DNA of 64,000 nucleotides from Areca catechu. Its lineage: Eukaryota; Streptophyta; Magnoliopsida; Arecales; Arecaceae. This document shows positions 44,961-57,370 of the stretch, one piece after another. A model generated the notes under the pieces. The model was not told the DNA's origin and did not search any database. It saw only the letters and a list, made by a program, of their open reading frames with translations. The DNA lies in contig CM038051.1 of assembly GCA_021397845.1 (NCBI GenBank), forward strand, positions 18,014,827-18,078,826, written 5' to 3'. The position numbers and the translations under genes were made by a program. Numbering within the stretch: the stretch's first letter is position 1; each line of letters opens with the position of its first letter.

Positions 44961-47900
44961 ATGGATCCCAGATTGCTTAAGGCAGCGACGTCTGGAAATG
45001 TTGCCGACCTTGATCGGTTGGTCAGGGAAAGCCCCAATATCATTCTTGGCAAAACTCCTCTTGATAACACAGCGCTTCACATTGCGGTGATACTTGAGCG
45101 CGAGCAATTCGCGAAACAGCTCTGTTTTAGTAGCCCATCCCTCCTTTTGGCAACCAACTCAAATGGAGAGACTCCGTTACACATCGCTGCTATGGCTGGT
45201 CATCACTCTATTATCACTTTTTTTATTCAGGTTCAATCCCAGGTGCCTCATCATGGCGGCGACATAGAGAGAAGCAACCCTCTAAAACAGATGATGATGA
45301 CAACTGATGAGAAGGGAAACACTGCTCTGCACCAGGCCTTGCGGCATGGCCACAGCAGCCTGGCGCTGGAGCTGCTGCGAGTAGAGCCCGAGCAATCAAA
45401 ATCAACCAACAACAACGGTGAGTCACCAATGTTCCTTGCAGCTTTTGGAGGCTTCCCTGATGTTGTGACTGCATTGGTGCGGATTCCTTATTCTCATCAT
45501 GGAGCACCCTTTTATAACAATGCTCTGCATTCTGCTACTCTTCGCCAACATTCAAGTAATTTCTCTACTACTTTCTATTGGAAATGTATGGCTTAGAAAT
45601 TACAATGTTATTGTTTTTATAATTTTAGAATAGAGTTATAAAAGAAAAAATCAACTAAAATAAATTTAGAAGATTGAAAAGACCTTGCGTAGATCGAGGC
45701 ATGTGAAAACACTATTCTGAGAATATGATTCACCCCTATATGTATGGGTTTGCGGTGATCTTGTCTCTAAGGTAAAACTATATTGGGCTCAATCCAATCC
45801 TCCTTTAATGAGTACGATCGCTGGGAGACTTGACTCGGATGATTTCCACCGGTTGCCCCCAAAAAAAAAAAAAGGGCAGAAAGAAAAGGTAAGAGGAAAA
45901 TTGAAAACGCAGAATGTGTGGAAGTATTCTCCGTCAAATTGGAATAAAGAACGCTAGAAATGTGGATGTGCAAAGTATTTCAGATATATCTTGGAAGAGT
46001 CTATTTATAGACTCTACGTAAGTGACCTAGAAGGCATGATGGTCCCAAAGACAAAGTGATGTTTAGAAAATATCATATCTTTTTGGATACGAACATGGCC
46101 TTCCGGCAAAAAAATGTTTTAAAGGTTTTAAACCAATTGAAATTTAGGGGATAAAAATTCAAACTTTTTTAAAATAAAACTGCAACTGTCCTCTACAAAA
46201 AAAGATTTAAATTCTTGAAAATCATAAAGTATATATTTTAAGGACTTGAACTTTACTTACTAGTATTGCTCGTATCCATCTGAAAGAATTATAGTCGATT
46301 AGACCTTGAACTAGTTTATCTGCAGACATTTATTTATATCATGCACATGGCATGGATCAATTGAATCTTAAAATAATCTGCGGCATTATAAAGTCTTGTG
46401 TTCAGTATCTAAATTTTTTATGAGAATTTGTTAAGATTAGCTCGAATCCCTAGTCATGCCTATACAATAATTCTCGTATATAGGTAAGTTTTCTAAGGAT
46501 ATTTGTAACTTAATATTTTGTAGATTTTCTATCTTAGACTCATTAAAAATATAACTTAAACCTTTCCAAATTTACTTTGTCATTGATAAAAGTACTCAAC
46601 ATAGATATGAAAGGAGATATACTCCAAGAATATGTTCTCTCATGATCACTGAATCAGCTTCATCCTACCATATTGAATCTCTTTCATGTGATCTCCAATC
46701 ATAAAGTTTGGATATATATCCATAGTTGGTGACTAAATAGTGAGTCTAAACTTCATTCCTTTCGATGATTTATGACTCCTAGACAAACATTTGATTAATT
46801 GATCTGTTAAGTTTTGCTTAAACTTGACAAATTTTAGAAAAATGACATTACTCTTTTAATTTATCTTATAATTTATGATGAATCTAAATATGCCGGTTCG
46901 CCTTTTTATTAATACCCTTTTGAGTTTTTGGTTGTATTATGATCCTATATGTTTGAATAGTTAATTAATGGTTTTCAATAATATAATGATAGATTTTGAA
47001 ATAAATGCAACAAAGAGCCGTAACAACAAAATTAAATAATTGTACTAAGTAAATGTCACTTTGTGATTTCTGCATATTTTCAAAGCAGAACATTATATAT
47101 TATGAAAAGCTAATAATATTCATAGTTATTAAAGCAACAATAATTTATGCACAGCTTAGAAAGATAAAGAAATTTTCTGCACAGATCTCAAAGCTGTAAA
47201 AAAAATTCTGCACAAAATTTAAAACTCGTAGAAAATCAGTTTGCATAGAATTTTAATTGTACAAAACTTGTGCACAGCTTTTAAAGCTGAGTAATTTTCT
47301 GCGCAGATTTTTAAATCTGCGGAAGATTTTTGCACATACTTTAAAGTTGTGGAAAAGACATTAAATCTACAAAAAAGTTTATGTATCATCTCTAAAGTTG
47401 CAGAAAATTTTGTTTGCACTCTTTTAGAGTAATACGAATTTTTTAAAAGACTGATTTTCGTAAAGAAAACAACCCCTAAATGATGAAGATAAAAGCTTTC
47501 TAATTTTAGGCAATGAATATAAATTTTATTCTAAGCAACGAATAGTAATTTCTAGTTTTACGAAGATCACGTTGTTGGACTGTTGAAAATATATAGCCTA
47601 GAATTTGCTATGTTATTGTTTTTAAAGTTTATATATAGTAATATTATTAAAAAATACTAAAATAAATTTAGAAAAATAAAAAGACTTTGTCTGAATCGAG
47701 AAGTCTAAGAATATTATCCTAAAAGCATGATTTGCCCCTTACATTTATGCGGGTCTGCAACAATCTCATTCTCCATGTACAACAATTCAGCTTAGCCTGA
47801 TCCTCATCTAATGAACATGATCATTGGAAGGCTTGAGCCGAATAACTTTTTCAATTGCCCAAAAAAGAAAGAAGAGGAAAAGTAAGAAGAAAAATGGAAA

Positions 47901-50000
47901 AACAAAATGCGTAGAAGCAGTCTCGACCTAAGTGCACGAAGGAAAAAAATGGGTGTGTAAGTATTTCGATTCAGACATAGTTCGGAGGAGTTTATTTATA
48001 GGTTCTATCTGGATGATCGAAGGGATACGATGCTTCCAAAGATATTTGATATTTAGGAAATGTCATATCTATTTTGAAACCAATGATCCATCGCAACAAG
48101 CCCGTTAACTCTCTTTTATTTTTTTAGATAAAGCAGATAATTCAACCAACAATCATAGTACGAATATATCCAAAAAAAAATCAAAAAAAGATATAGCTCC
48201 TAAAAGTCATAGACGCCTCACCGAGATGAGACCAAAATACTTGACCCAAATGAGAGGCAACAAAGGACGCCACCTAATTAGCCACCGTATTAGCCTCCCT
48301 ATATACATGTCTATCAAAAAAGAAAGAGCATCCTTTCTGCCATAGAGCAATATCATGGAGCATAGGATGGGTCGGAGGAGAATGGACTACATCCCTGATC
48401 CAAGAAATAACTATGGCAGAATCTTTTTCAATGATAAGGTGGTTATATCGGAGAAGATGATGAGCATACCGAATCCCTACCTAAGCTACAGTGATGCCGG
48501 TAACTCTTTTGGAAAGTGGTGTTGACAAAAAATATTTTAAAGTTTTTAAACCAACTAAAATTTAGGGGGTAAAAAAATAAAACTCCAACACTTCTTCGTT
48601 CTCCTATATCAGTTGTCTATTATTTGACATCCATTAATTCTCTGCAAAAATCACTGTGGCAAACTAAATCTTCTGCACACATTTCATGACTTAGCACCAA
48701 TGACATTCCTGATTTTGTTTTGTTTTGTTTTGATCTTTACTGGCAGGCATCGTGGAAATATTGTTAAGAGAAAGGCCGGAGCTCGCCAAAATTCCAGACG
48801 ACAAAGGGAATAGCTCACTCAATTACGCAGTAGGGGCCAATAATCTGGAGATTGTGCGGCTGCATCTAAGGTTCGATCCCACTCTTGCATACATTAAGAA
48901 TAATGGTGTGAAGTCGGCCTTTATTGCTGCTGCAGAATATGGCCATGTCCGGGTGGCCGAAGAGCTCATTCGCCACTGCCCGGACTCTGGTCTTGTAGTT
49001 GATGCCAATGGCTGGAATGCACTTCATTGGGCAATAAGTAACGAGCAGGTGGATTTTGTTGAGTACATCCTAAAGACACCTGCGCTTCGGGGATTGCTCA
49101 ACCAGCCGAATAATGCGACTGAGACCCCTCTGTATTTAGCTGTGCGGCTTTGCAGTCCTGAAATACTTCGAGTTATGTTGGCTAATGAAAGAGTGGACCG
49201 TGTGGCCAAGAGTGGGGCCTGGAGTTCGAAGGGGGTCTTCTTTTTTCCGGTGGAAGAAGCTGCCAAAGCTTTGAAATGGGTAACTCCTTGGTTCTGTTTT
49301 CTTAATTATCAACCTAGGGAAAGGATGGAAAGACTTGCTTAAAAGGCTACACCAAGTCCTATGAATTATGATTGACTGGATTATATATTGCAATGCCATG
49401 CAGAATGAGGTGTTTACACTGTTGGCTCGTGCCATCCCCGTGGCTTATTCAAGTGTACGATGGCGTCATGCCACCAGAAGTCTCGGTAGGGAAGCAACCA
49501 GTCAAATCCGATCATTAACTCAAAGATATACGCAGAACACCACGGTGACGGCCATCCTCATTGCCACGGTTACCTTCGCCGCTGCCTTCACGATGCCTGG
49601 CGGGTTTCGCAGCGACGAGGGCCCTGATGAAGGCTTGCCAATTCTAGCAAGGAAAGTAGCCTTTAAGGTGTTCTTGACATCGGACACCATTGCTATGATC
49701 ACCTCCCTCGCCGTTTCTTTTCTATGTATAATTGCAGGAAAGGAAGACATCGACTTCTTGCTCCACTACAGGGAGTCCACAAGGAAGCTGCTATGGTGTG
49801 CATTTGCTGCGATGTCGGTGGCATTTGCAACCGCGATGTTCACAGTGATAGCGCCGGGAAACTTGTGGCTTGCTATCCTTATTTGTTTCCTGTGTTGTCC
49901 CCTTCCCTTCGTCACCTATATCGTGGGTTTGTGGCCACTCTGCAAGCTCCGTCTTCGTTTTGGTAAGGCGTTTCGCCCGGGTCTCCTCGAATGGATCTAG
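44961..50000 (+). CDS. Ankyrin-PGG domain membrane protein (ITN1/ACD6-like), copy B
   Basis: Three exons, 44961-45555, 48747-49279 and 49404-50000, give a continuous 574-residue protein ending GLLEWI. All borders are GT...AG and phases agree. Residues 1-375 hold about seven ankyrin units (NTALHIAV, GETPLHIAAMAGHH, GNTALHQALRHGHSSLALEL, NGWNALHWAI, ETPLYLAV). Exon 3 is the PGG domain: TAILIATVTFAAAFTMPGGF, then three further hydrophobic segments (ITSLAVSFLCII, LLWCAFAAMSVAFATAMFTV, WLAILICFLCCPLPFVTYIV), four membrane spans in all. Family members act in plant defence, cell-death control and salt response. The start ATG is the one conserved with copy A; its upstream ATG is TTG here. Intron 1 is 3.2 kb because an LTR element is inserted. 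This is the only host gene in the window that looks complete. Confidence 0.9.
45576..48590 (+). mobile_element. Non-coding LTR element in intron 1 of copy B
   Basis: Two diverged direct repeats of about 600 bp, 45576-46187 and 47581-48590 (the latter enlarged by a LINE fragment), start T(G/A)TTG(G/A)AAAT and share ATGTTATTGTTTTTA, TAAAATAAATTTAGAA, a TTTATAG block and AAATTTAGGGG near the end. The later copy ends AACTCCAACA. The 1.4 kb between them (46188-47580) is AT-rich and has no coding frame or clear primer site. Copy A's intron lacks the whole insertion and shows the unoccupied site. Probably an old non-autonomous LTR element; the superfamily is unassigned. Confidence 0.7.
48118..48498 (-). 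mobile_element. 5'-truncated LINE 3' end with RNase H domain
   Basis: On the minus strand the translation gives HLIIEKDSAIVISWI, MLHDIALW and HVYREANTVAN*VASFVASH. This is the C-terminal plant LINE RNase H domain (RVT_3 type), where the family reads YREANxxADxLAS. Two stops interrupt it. An A-rich end (TAAAAAAATAAAA) lies at the left. Direct repeats of about 12-14 bp, GTTAACTCTCTTTT (48104-48117) and GGTAACTCTTTT (48499-48510), flank it. It is inserted in the downstream LTR copy. Confidence 0.8.
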
Positions 50001-50218
50001 CTATCGAGAACAAGCCGTATGTACTATGTACGCATCTCTATCATAATAAAATTGGGTGATTTGCCCTCCTCGTTCATCAATATATATAGATATATATATA
50101 TATATATGCTGCAAATTATTCAAAATAGGGTAGCATACTGTTATGATATGTCAGTTCAGCACAGGTTAATTATGGGTTCGATTGCTCATCAAATTCTTTC
50201 TGAACCAGATGTCTAAAC

Positions 50219-50991
50219 TGAAGCGCCCGGAGGAAGCTACGTGGATAGATAAAGCGACGACCCCGCATCGCTGCCCTGGTCACATCATAGGGTCAGTCTT
50301 CGGTCCTAGCCGAAGAGGTTGGTCCCGAAGAGTACCTCCACGACCGGCTACTGACCAATCTCCTTTATATCAGCCGAAAAAGGCTGGTCTGAAGAAGACT
50401 GGTCCGAAGACGATGCCAGCTTCGCTTCACAATCCACTCCGAAGGAAAAAGCTCTGATGCAAATAACAGAGGTGTCTTCGGCTTGCTCCTGAGAGGATAA
50501 GCCCGAAGCATTCCACCGATTCAATATCGGTCCCTCCTGAAAAAGAGGTCCGGAAATGAATCTCCAGTTGATCTCAAATCTTCGAACGTGGATACGGTTG
50601 TTACAATCAATCGCGTGGCCACTATCTCCAATCGCAACAATTCCAGACTGGCCAGAATCAATTGGCAACCACTTATGGTTATATATGGGGTAAAGTTAAT
50701 TAACCCCATCCTAATCATAGATGGGTGAGCCTAACTATACACTAGCACAACAAGCACTATAAATACTGCTAAGAGGGGACACTCAAGGTAAGCCTGGCAA
50801 GAGAATACTTTCACCATCTTTCTTTCTCCTCAGAAAACTCTCCATTCTGTTGCTGGAACCTCTCTTTGACTTAGGCATCGGAATGTCCCCCACCGGAGAA
50901 AATCCGGTTAGGGACCTATTTTGCAGGTATCTAGGGAAGCGAATCGGCAATCCAGCGGCTCCGCCAGGTCGGCCAAAGTTCTACGCCAACA
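50219..50991 (+). repeat. 5' LTR of the plus-strand Tat element
   Basis: It ends CTACGCCAACA directly before the primer site. It contains many GGTCCGAAGA-like motifs and a TATA box near 50758. The start at TGAAGCGCC is the best TG candidate but is not confirmed by a second LTR. Confidence 0.6.
50758..50766 (+). promoter_or_regulatory. TATA box of the 5' LTR
   Basis: CTATAAATA lies about 230 bp before the LTR end, where the U3 promoter of an LTR element is expected. Confidence 0.55.
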
Positions 50992-50993
50992 GA

Positions 50994-51013
50994 TTGGCAC
51001 ACCAGGTAGGGGG
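50994..51013 (+). other. Primer binding site
   Basis: TTGGCACACCAGGTAGGGGG lies two bases after the LTR end. It is the counterpart of TTGGCGCGCCAGGTAGGGG in the nested Tat element, with two substitutions. Confidence 0.75.
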
Positions 51014-51088
51014 ACATTCGTAGTAGCTTGGATCAAGCATCTACTGGTAGCTCCCCTCCTTGAGAAAGGAGAGTAAGAAGAGGTCGTG

Positions 51089-52508
51089 ATGGCGAAAGGA
51101 AGAACTCAAAATGCTTCAACAAGCAGGGGTCGTCCTCACTCTCAAAGGAACGATCCCCAAGTGGAAAATAATGTCCCACCTTCCACACTTATTGTGGGAC
51201 AGTAGCAGTTCGAAGCTTTTCTGACCAAGTTGATGCTCTTACGACTATGGTTCAGAACTTTCAGGACATAGCCTTCCAGGTGGGGCATCTGTCAGCCACC
51301 TCCAGACACAGTCATCGATCCCGACGGAAGGGAGACCAATGTCATGGGTCTACCCAACTCTCCCCCCATGGTCGGCTTTCTCTTGAAGGCCGAAGCTCTC
51401 AACATCCGAAGTCGACCGATGCCCTACGAAGGGGAAAGAGATCTAGACAGTCTCTCTCCATCTCCTCCAAAGACTCTACTCCCGAAAGGGATGTGCCGAA
51501 AGAAGCCCACCTCGATTACAAAGAAAAGCTCAAGGCCCTCGAATCATAGGTTGCGAGGCTTCATGATCAGAAGAAGGATGGCGAGTGTATGGCTTATGAT
51601 TCGCAAACCCTGTTCACTCCTCACATCATGGCCGAAATTGTTCCTTTGCATTTTAGGGTCCCTCAAATGGAACCTTATGATGGGACCACTGACCCGCTTG
51701 ATCATCTGGGCAACTTCAAAGCCCACATGATGATTCAAGGGGCCTTCGATGCATTACACTGCCTCACTTTTCCTGCTACTTTGAAGAAGGCGGCTTGAAT
51801 GTGATATTCGAGCATACGCCTAGGTACCATCGACTTCTTTTCTGAATAAAAAAAATTATTTGTCTTGCATTTCAGGACTTGCCAGAAGACGCCCCGGAAC
51901 ACAGACACTCTATTTCTCCTTCACCAGAATGAAGGAGAGAGCCTTCGAGATTGCATCACCAGATTCAATTCGGCTACTCTCGAGATCCCAGATCTCAACG
52001 AGTACGTAGCCATGTCCGCTCTAAAGAAAGGGCTTTGGTCATCCAGGCTCACTTTTTTTCTGGAAAAAAGATTTCTAACAAGCTATGCCGAGCTCCTATC
52101 AAGAGCTCAGAAATATGCTGATATCGAAGAGCAGGCGGCAAATCAATGACTAGCTGAAGGGAAATCTATCCCGAAGAAGAAGAAGTATAAGGGGCTGAAC
52201 CCCCTGCACCCTCCAACAACAACAACTTTACCCGACGACGTAGGTCCAAGCCCATAGCACCGGACGAAAAATTTGACTCCTACACCCCCCTCAATCTCCC
52301 AAGGGAGAGGATCTTGATGGAGATAGAAAAAGAAAGCTATCTCCAACGGCCGCGCCCCATGAGAGAGTCCTCTTCTGCGAGGAACAGAAACAAATATTGT
52401 AGATTCCACCGGGATCACGGCCACAACACCGAAGACTGCATCCAACTTAAGGATGCTATTAAGGACCTGATCAAGAGGGGTTATTTGGGAAAATACGTCA
52501 TCGCCTAG
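51089..52508 (+). pseudogene. Tat gag relic
   Basis: It starts at the ATG reading MAKGRTQNASTSRGRPHS. The core FRVPQMEPYDGTTDPLDHLG (about 51650) and SLRDCITRFNSATLEIPDL (about 51937) match the Retrotrans_gag domain of the nested element. KYCRFHRDHGHNTEDC (about 52400) is the Cys/His knuckle. Stops and frame changes occur after the first 40 codons, at 51548, at about 51798-51850 and at 52149. Nonfunctional. Confidence 0.85.
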
Positions 52509-52599
52509 AATCTCGACCTGAGGCCACGGCCCCTTAGAGGGCCCCTGAAGAACCTGACTACCTAATCAGAGACCCACTGATGAAAGGGTGGGAATGCTG

Positions 52600-55500
52600 C
52601 ACCGACAAACCAACTGGAGGAGAGCCGAAGACGATGTTCTGAAATGGCTCAAGGATAACAATTACATACTCTTCTCCAATGACAACCTTGTAGGAGTTCA
52701 GCTTCTACATGATGACCCAGTTGTAATCTCGGCTGTTGTGGCCAATTACGATGTAAAACACATTTTAATTGATAATAGAAGCTCTGCGGACGTCTTACTT
52801 TACGATGCATTCTCTAGAATGTGTTTGCCCAAAAGCAAGCTATAGAGGTCCCCTATGCCGCGGACTAGGTTCGGAGGCAATCAAGTTGATGTCAAGGGCG
52901 AAATAATGCTGCCTGTGACCCTCGATACCGAACCTCGATAGAAGACACTCCCCATCAATTTCACAGTGGTCCGAACCCCTTTGGCTTACAATGTGATTTT
53001 AGGATGGCTTGTCTTAAACAAATTTTGGGCCATAGTGTCAACTTATTATCTCCTGGTACGTTTCCCCACTAGGAGTAGAGTCAGGGAGGTGAATGGAGAC
53101 CAAAGAATTGTACAACAATGTCTGATGATACAAGACAGACAATCAGTTGATCCCACAACTTTAGACCAATTGGACCCGAGGGACCCAGTCGAAGACTGTG
53201 GCAAGCCGATGGAGAAAACTGTTTTGGTATAGTTAATCGAAGAAGACCCCACTAAGATTGTGCAGATTGGAAGTCTACTTGATGAAGAAACAAAAACAAG
53301 GCTGATTCACTTTCTCAAGGATAATGCCGATGTCTTTGCTTGGTCGGCTTCGGACATGCCTGGGATTCTGATCGAAGTAATTACTCATCGGTTGGAAGTT
53401 GCCCCTGATTATAGGCCAGTTTGATAAAAGAAGAGAAATTTTGTCCCTAAGAGGTAGAAAGCGATAGACAAATAAGTGAAAAAGCTCCTCAAAGCCGGAT
53501 TTATCCGAGAGGCACACTATCCTGAATGGCTAGCTAATGTGGTAATGTTAAGGAAGGCTAACGGTAAGTGGAGGATCTGCATCGATTATACATACCTTAA
53601 CAAAGCTTGTCCAAAAGATAGCTTTTCCCTGTCGAAGATCGACCAACCGGTTGATGCCACTGCGGGCCATCAATTGTTGAGCTTCATGGATGCCTTCTCT
53701 GGATACAACCAGATATGGATGAACCCTCGGGATGAAGAAAAGACAGCCTTTGTCACAAAAAAAGGTCTTTACTATGACAAGATGATGCCATTCGGATTAA
53801 AGAACGTCGGGACAATATTTCAGAGGCTGATCAACAAAGTGTTCAAAGAACAACTAGAAAGAAACATGGAGGCATATGTCGACGACATGATTGTGAAGAG
53901 TCTCTTTAAAGAGGATCATATCAGAGATTTGAAAGAATCATTCGGTGCCTTATGACATCATCAAATGAAGATGAACCCAACAAAATGTGCTTTCGGAGTA
54001 ACCTCAGGCAAATTCTTGGGATTCCTTGTTACCAAATGGGGGATTGAAGCCAACCCCGAGAAGATCCAGGCCATCCGAAACATGAGACACCCTTCTTGTA
54101 AGAAGGAAGTGCAATAGTTGATAGGAAGAATCACCTTTTAAGTCAATTCATTTCCCGATCGGCTGAGAAGTATCTCCCTTTCTTCAAGATGCTCCAACAG
54201 TCTCGAAGCTTTGAATGGACTGAGGATTGCCATCTTGCCTTTGAAGAATTGAAGAAGTACCTAGAGAGCCCACCACTACTCTTTAAGCCTCAATAAGGAG
54301 AGACCCTCTCTTATACCTCTCTGCTACAGACGAGGCTGTCAGTTCGGTTCTTGTCCGGAAAGAGATGGATGATCTCCAGAAGCCGATCTATTATACTAGC
54401 AAAGTCTTGCACGATGCTGAAGTGAGGTATTAAAGGATGCAAAAGCTTATTTACTCATTGGTGATGTGGCAAAGTGCCTGCGGCCTTATTTCTATGCCCA
54501 CACTATCGTGGTCCTGACTAATCAGCCCCTTGAAGCCATCCTCCACTATCCTGACACTTTTGAAAGGGTAGCTAAGTGGACTATTAAGTTGAGTGAATTT
54601 GATATCAGCTTCCAATCCAGATCGACGATGAAAGCACATGTGTTGTGCGATTTCTTAGCCGAATGCACATGGAAGCCCGAAGATAGTGTACAATCGGTCG
54701 AAGAGGAAGGAGCCGCCTCGAAGGATGCAGAGTCGGTCTGGGTACTCCATGTAGATGGAGCTTCTAACTCTACCGGGTGTGGAGCGGACCTCATATTAGA
54801 CAAACCAGATGGGCACATCGTGGAGTACACACTTTGTTTTTCCTTCCATGCTTCAAATAATCAAGCTGAATATGAAGCCCTCCTTGCAGGACTTCGAATC
54901 ACCAAAAATCTAGGGATTTGAAAGATCCAAATCTTTTTGGACTCCCAACTGGTGGTAAACCAGGTCAAAGGCAAAATTGAAGCCTGGGATCCTATAATGA
55001 TCCAGTATTTGGAGAAAGTATGGGCCCTATCCTCCTAGTTAGAATTCTTTGAAATCATCCATGTACCGCGATCAGAGAATTCCCGAGCTGACGCACTGTC
55101 CAGGCTCACCACCACTACTCCAGACTTCCTTGGCCGTACCTCCATAGAACATCTCGAAGTTCTAAGTATAGTTAAAGAGACTCCAAGGGTGCACCAGATT
55201 GAAAATGAGCCTAGTTGGATGGAACCCATCCTCAAATTTTTGAACGAAGGCACGTTGCTAGAAGACAAAGTAGAGGCCAAGAGAGTCCATTAGATGGCAT
55301 CCCAGTACATTGTCTTGGACGGAACCTTGTACAAGAGATCTTTCACCCAGCCTCTACTGAAGTGTCTAGGGCCGTCGGATATCGATTATGCCTTAAGAGA
55401 AGTACACATAGGTATATGTGGAGACCATATGGGGGGTAGATCTCTGGCATATAAGGGTTAGTACTGGCCAACCATCTAAAAGGACTCTGTCGACTTCGTC

Positions 55501-56410
55501 CGAAGATGTGACCAATGCCAAAGATATGCTAATGTCCAGAGATAGCTTGCAAGCCAGCTGACCCAGCCGATAGCACCATGGCCTTTCGCTCAGTGGGGCA
55601 TGGACATTTTTGGCCCATTATCACCAGTATCTGGACAACGGAAATTTCTCATCGTTGCCATCGACTACTTCACCAAGTGGGTCGAAGTCAAACCGTTAGC
55701 TCACATTACGGAAGGAAAAGTTGAAGGTTTTGTAAAGAATTCTATTATATTCCGATTCAGAATCTCCCATGCCATAGTCACTGACAACAGGAGGCAATTT
55801 GATAACCCGAAGTTCAAGGACTTCTGTGCTCAATACCATGTGCTCCACAAGTTGACTTCTGTCAGCCACCCGCAGTCCAATGGAGAAGTCGAAGTAACAA
55901 ATCGGACTATCGTCCATGGTCTAAAAACTAGACTGAATGATGCCAAAGGACTTTAGGCCGAAGAACTAAATTCAGTTCTTTGGGTATATCGGACAACCCC
56001 CAGAATGGCTACCAGCGAATCCCCATTTAATTTGGTGTACGGCACTGAAGCAGTTCTCCCCATAAAGGTTACACTGCAATCTTTAAGGATCGATAAGTAC
56101 AAGAAACCTGAAAATTTGGAGCATCGAAGGGCAGGCTTGGATCTGCTACAAGGCACCATACTTCAGGCTCAAATGAGGATGTGGCATATCAATAGAAAAT
56201 CGCTAAGTATTACAATTCCAGGGTGATGGAACGAATCTTTCGTTCTAAAGACTTGGCACTGCGAAGGTCCGAAGTATCCAGGCCGATGGAACAAGGCAAA
56301 CTTTTCCTCAATTGGGAAGGCCCCTACCGAATCAAAGAAGTTGTACGTTCGGGGACCTATTGGCTCGAAACTTTGGATGGGTCCATCTACCTCAGCCCTG
56401 GAATATAGAG
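52600..56410 (+). pseudogene. Tat pol relic (protease, RT, two RNase H domains, integrase)
   Basis: The protease active site reads LIDNRSSADVLLYDAFSRM (about 52765), with DNR replacing DSG. The linker reads DVFAWSASDMPGI. RT (53476-53955) keeps WRICIDYTYLNKACPKDSF, FMDAFSGYNQIWMNP and the catalytic AYVDDMIV. A first RNase H lies at about 54250-54550. The archaeal-type RNase H shows VLHVDGASNSTGCGADLIL (54745) and NNQAEYEALLAGLRI. Integrase shows CDQCQRYA, WGMDIFGPLSPVSGQRKF (55590) and IVTDNRRQF. At least ten stops and frame changes occur. The second RNase H supports assignment to the Tat lineage. Confidence 0.9.
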
Positions 56411-56504
56411 AATCTTTGCAAGTATTATCAATAAAAGTCCCCTTAGGGAAGGCTTCAACAAAGTCTACTTGAAGTGGGTCTGATCACCCTGCCTTGCTCT
56501 CAAT

Positions 56505-57368
56505 TAGAGCTATCAATATGGGTTGGCCCGGCCCTAACTCATATGGGCTTGCATTTTATGGGCCGGGCCGGGCTAGGCCCACTTGCACAAATGGGCCAAA
56601 AAATCCGACCCAGCCCGGCCCTATACAAGTCGTGGGCTAGGGCCGGGCCAGCCCCCTATATGGGCCGTGGGCTAGGACTAGGGCCGTGGACATAGAGGTA
56701 ATTCAGTAGGAGCCGAACACAATGTTACAACACAAGCAGGAGAGAATAGTAGTGAGATAACATATCCAAGATAGACATCAAGAAAGACAAAAGAGAAAAT
56801 GAGATGCAAAATGAATGAAGAATAGGGAGAGTATAATATGCATTGAGAAGTATAAAAAGCAACATCAAAGCCCCAGTCGGCCGGTCCCAAACTTTCGATG
56901 AATCAAAAATTTGGAAGAAGTTTGAATCGCCAGAAGTCCAGAACTATCGAGTATCGTCGTATCGAAGTGGAAATAGGAATGGGAATAGCCAAATACTACG
57001 AACATGGAAGGGAAGTGGGAACGACACGGAAGATTGGAAAAAAAAAACTAAAATATCTTTCCATTTTAAGTTTAAAGTTTTAAACTTTTAATTTAACATG
57101 GATCATGGTTTACTTTGATAAGTGGACCTGGTAACCTGTAATCTGTTTGCCATTTTTTATTTTGAATCTTTTAATTTTAATATATTTTTTTAAAAAAAAT
57201 TCTTGGCCCATGGACTAACCCAACCCTAACCCTGTTGAGCCCATGGGCTACAAGGGCCGGGCCAAAAAGCCACTTACATAAATGGGCCAAATTTTTTCAG
57301 CCCAGCCCGACCCATTTATAGGGCCAAATGGGCTGGCTCATGGGCTCTAGCCCATTTTGACAGGTCTA
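56505..57368. mobile_element. Non-autonomous hAT-like element, 864 bp
   Basis: A perfect 8-bp target duplication CTCTCAAT (56497-56504 and 57369-57376) flanks it. Termini are TAGAGCTATCAATATGGG and, reverse-complemented, TAGACCTGTCAAAATGGG. Subterminal regions are dense in GGGCCGGGC and TAGCCC words, as in the NCED-carrying element at 6440. The middle 500 bp has no recognised gene. It is inserted at the start of the 90-bp array of the Tat element. Confidence 0.88.
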
Positions 57369-57370
57369 CT

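Noticed and set aside
45576..48590. Copia identity for the intron LTR element
   Set aside because: Ends look copia-like, but no TGGTATCAGAG primer site or coding sequence is present, so the superfamily was left open.
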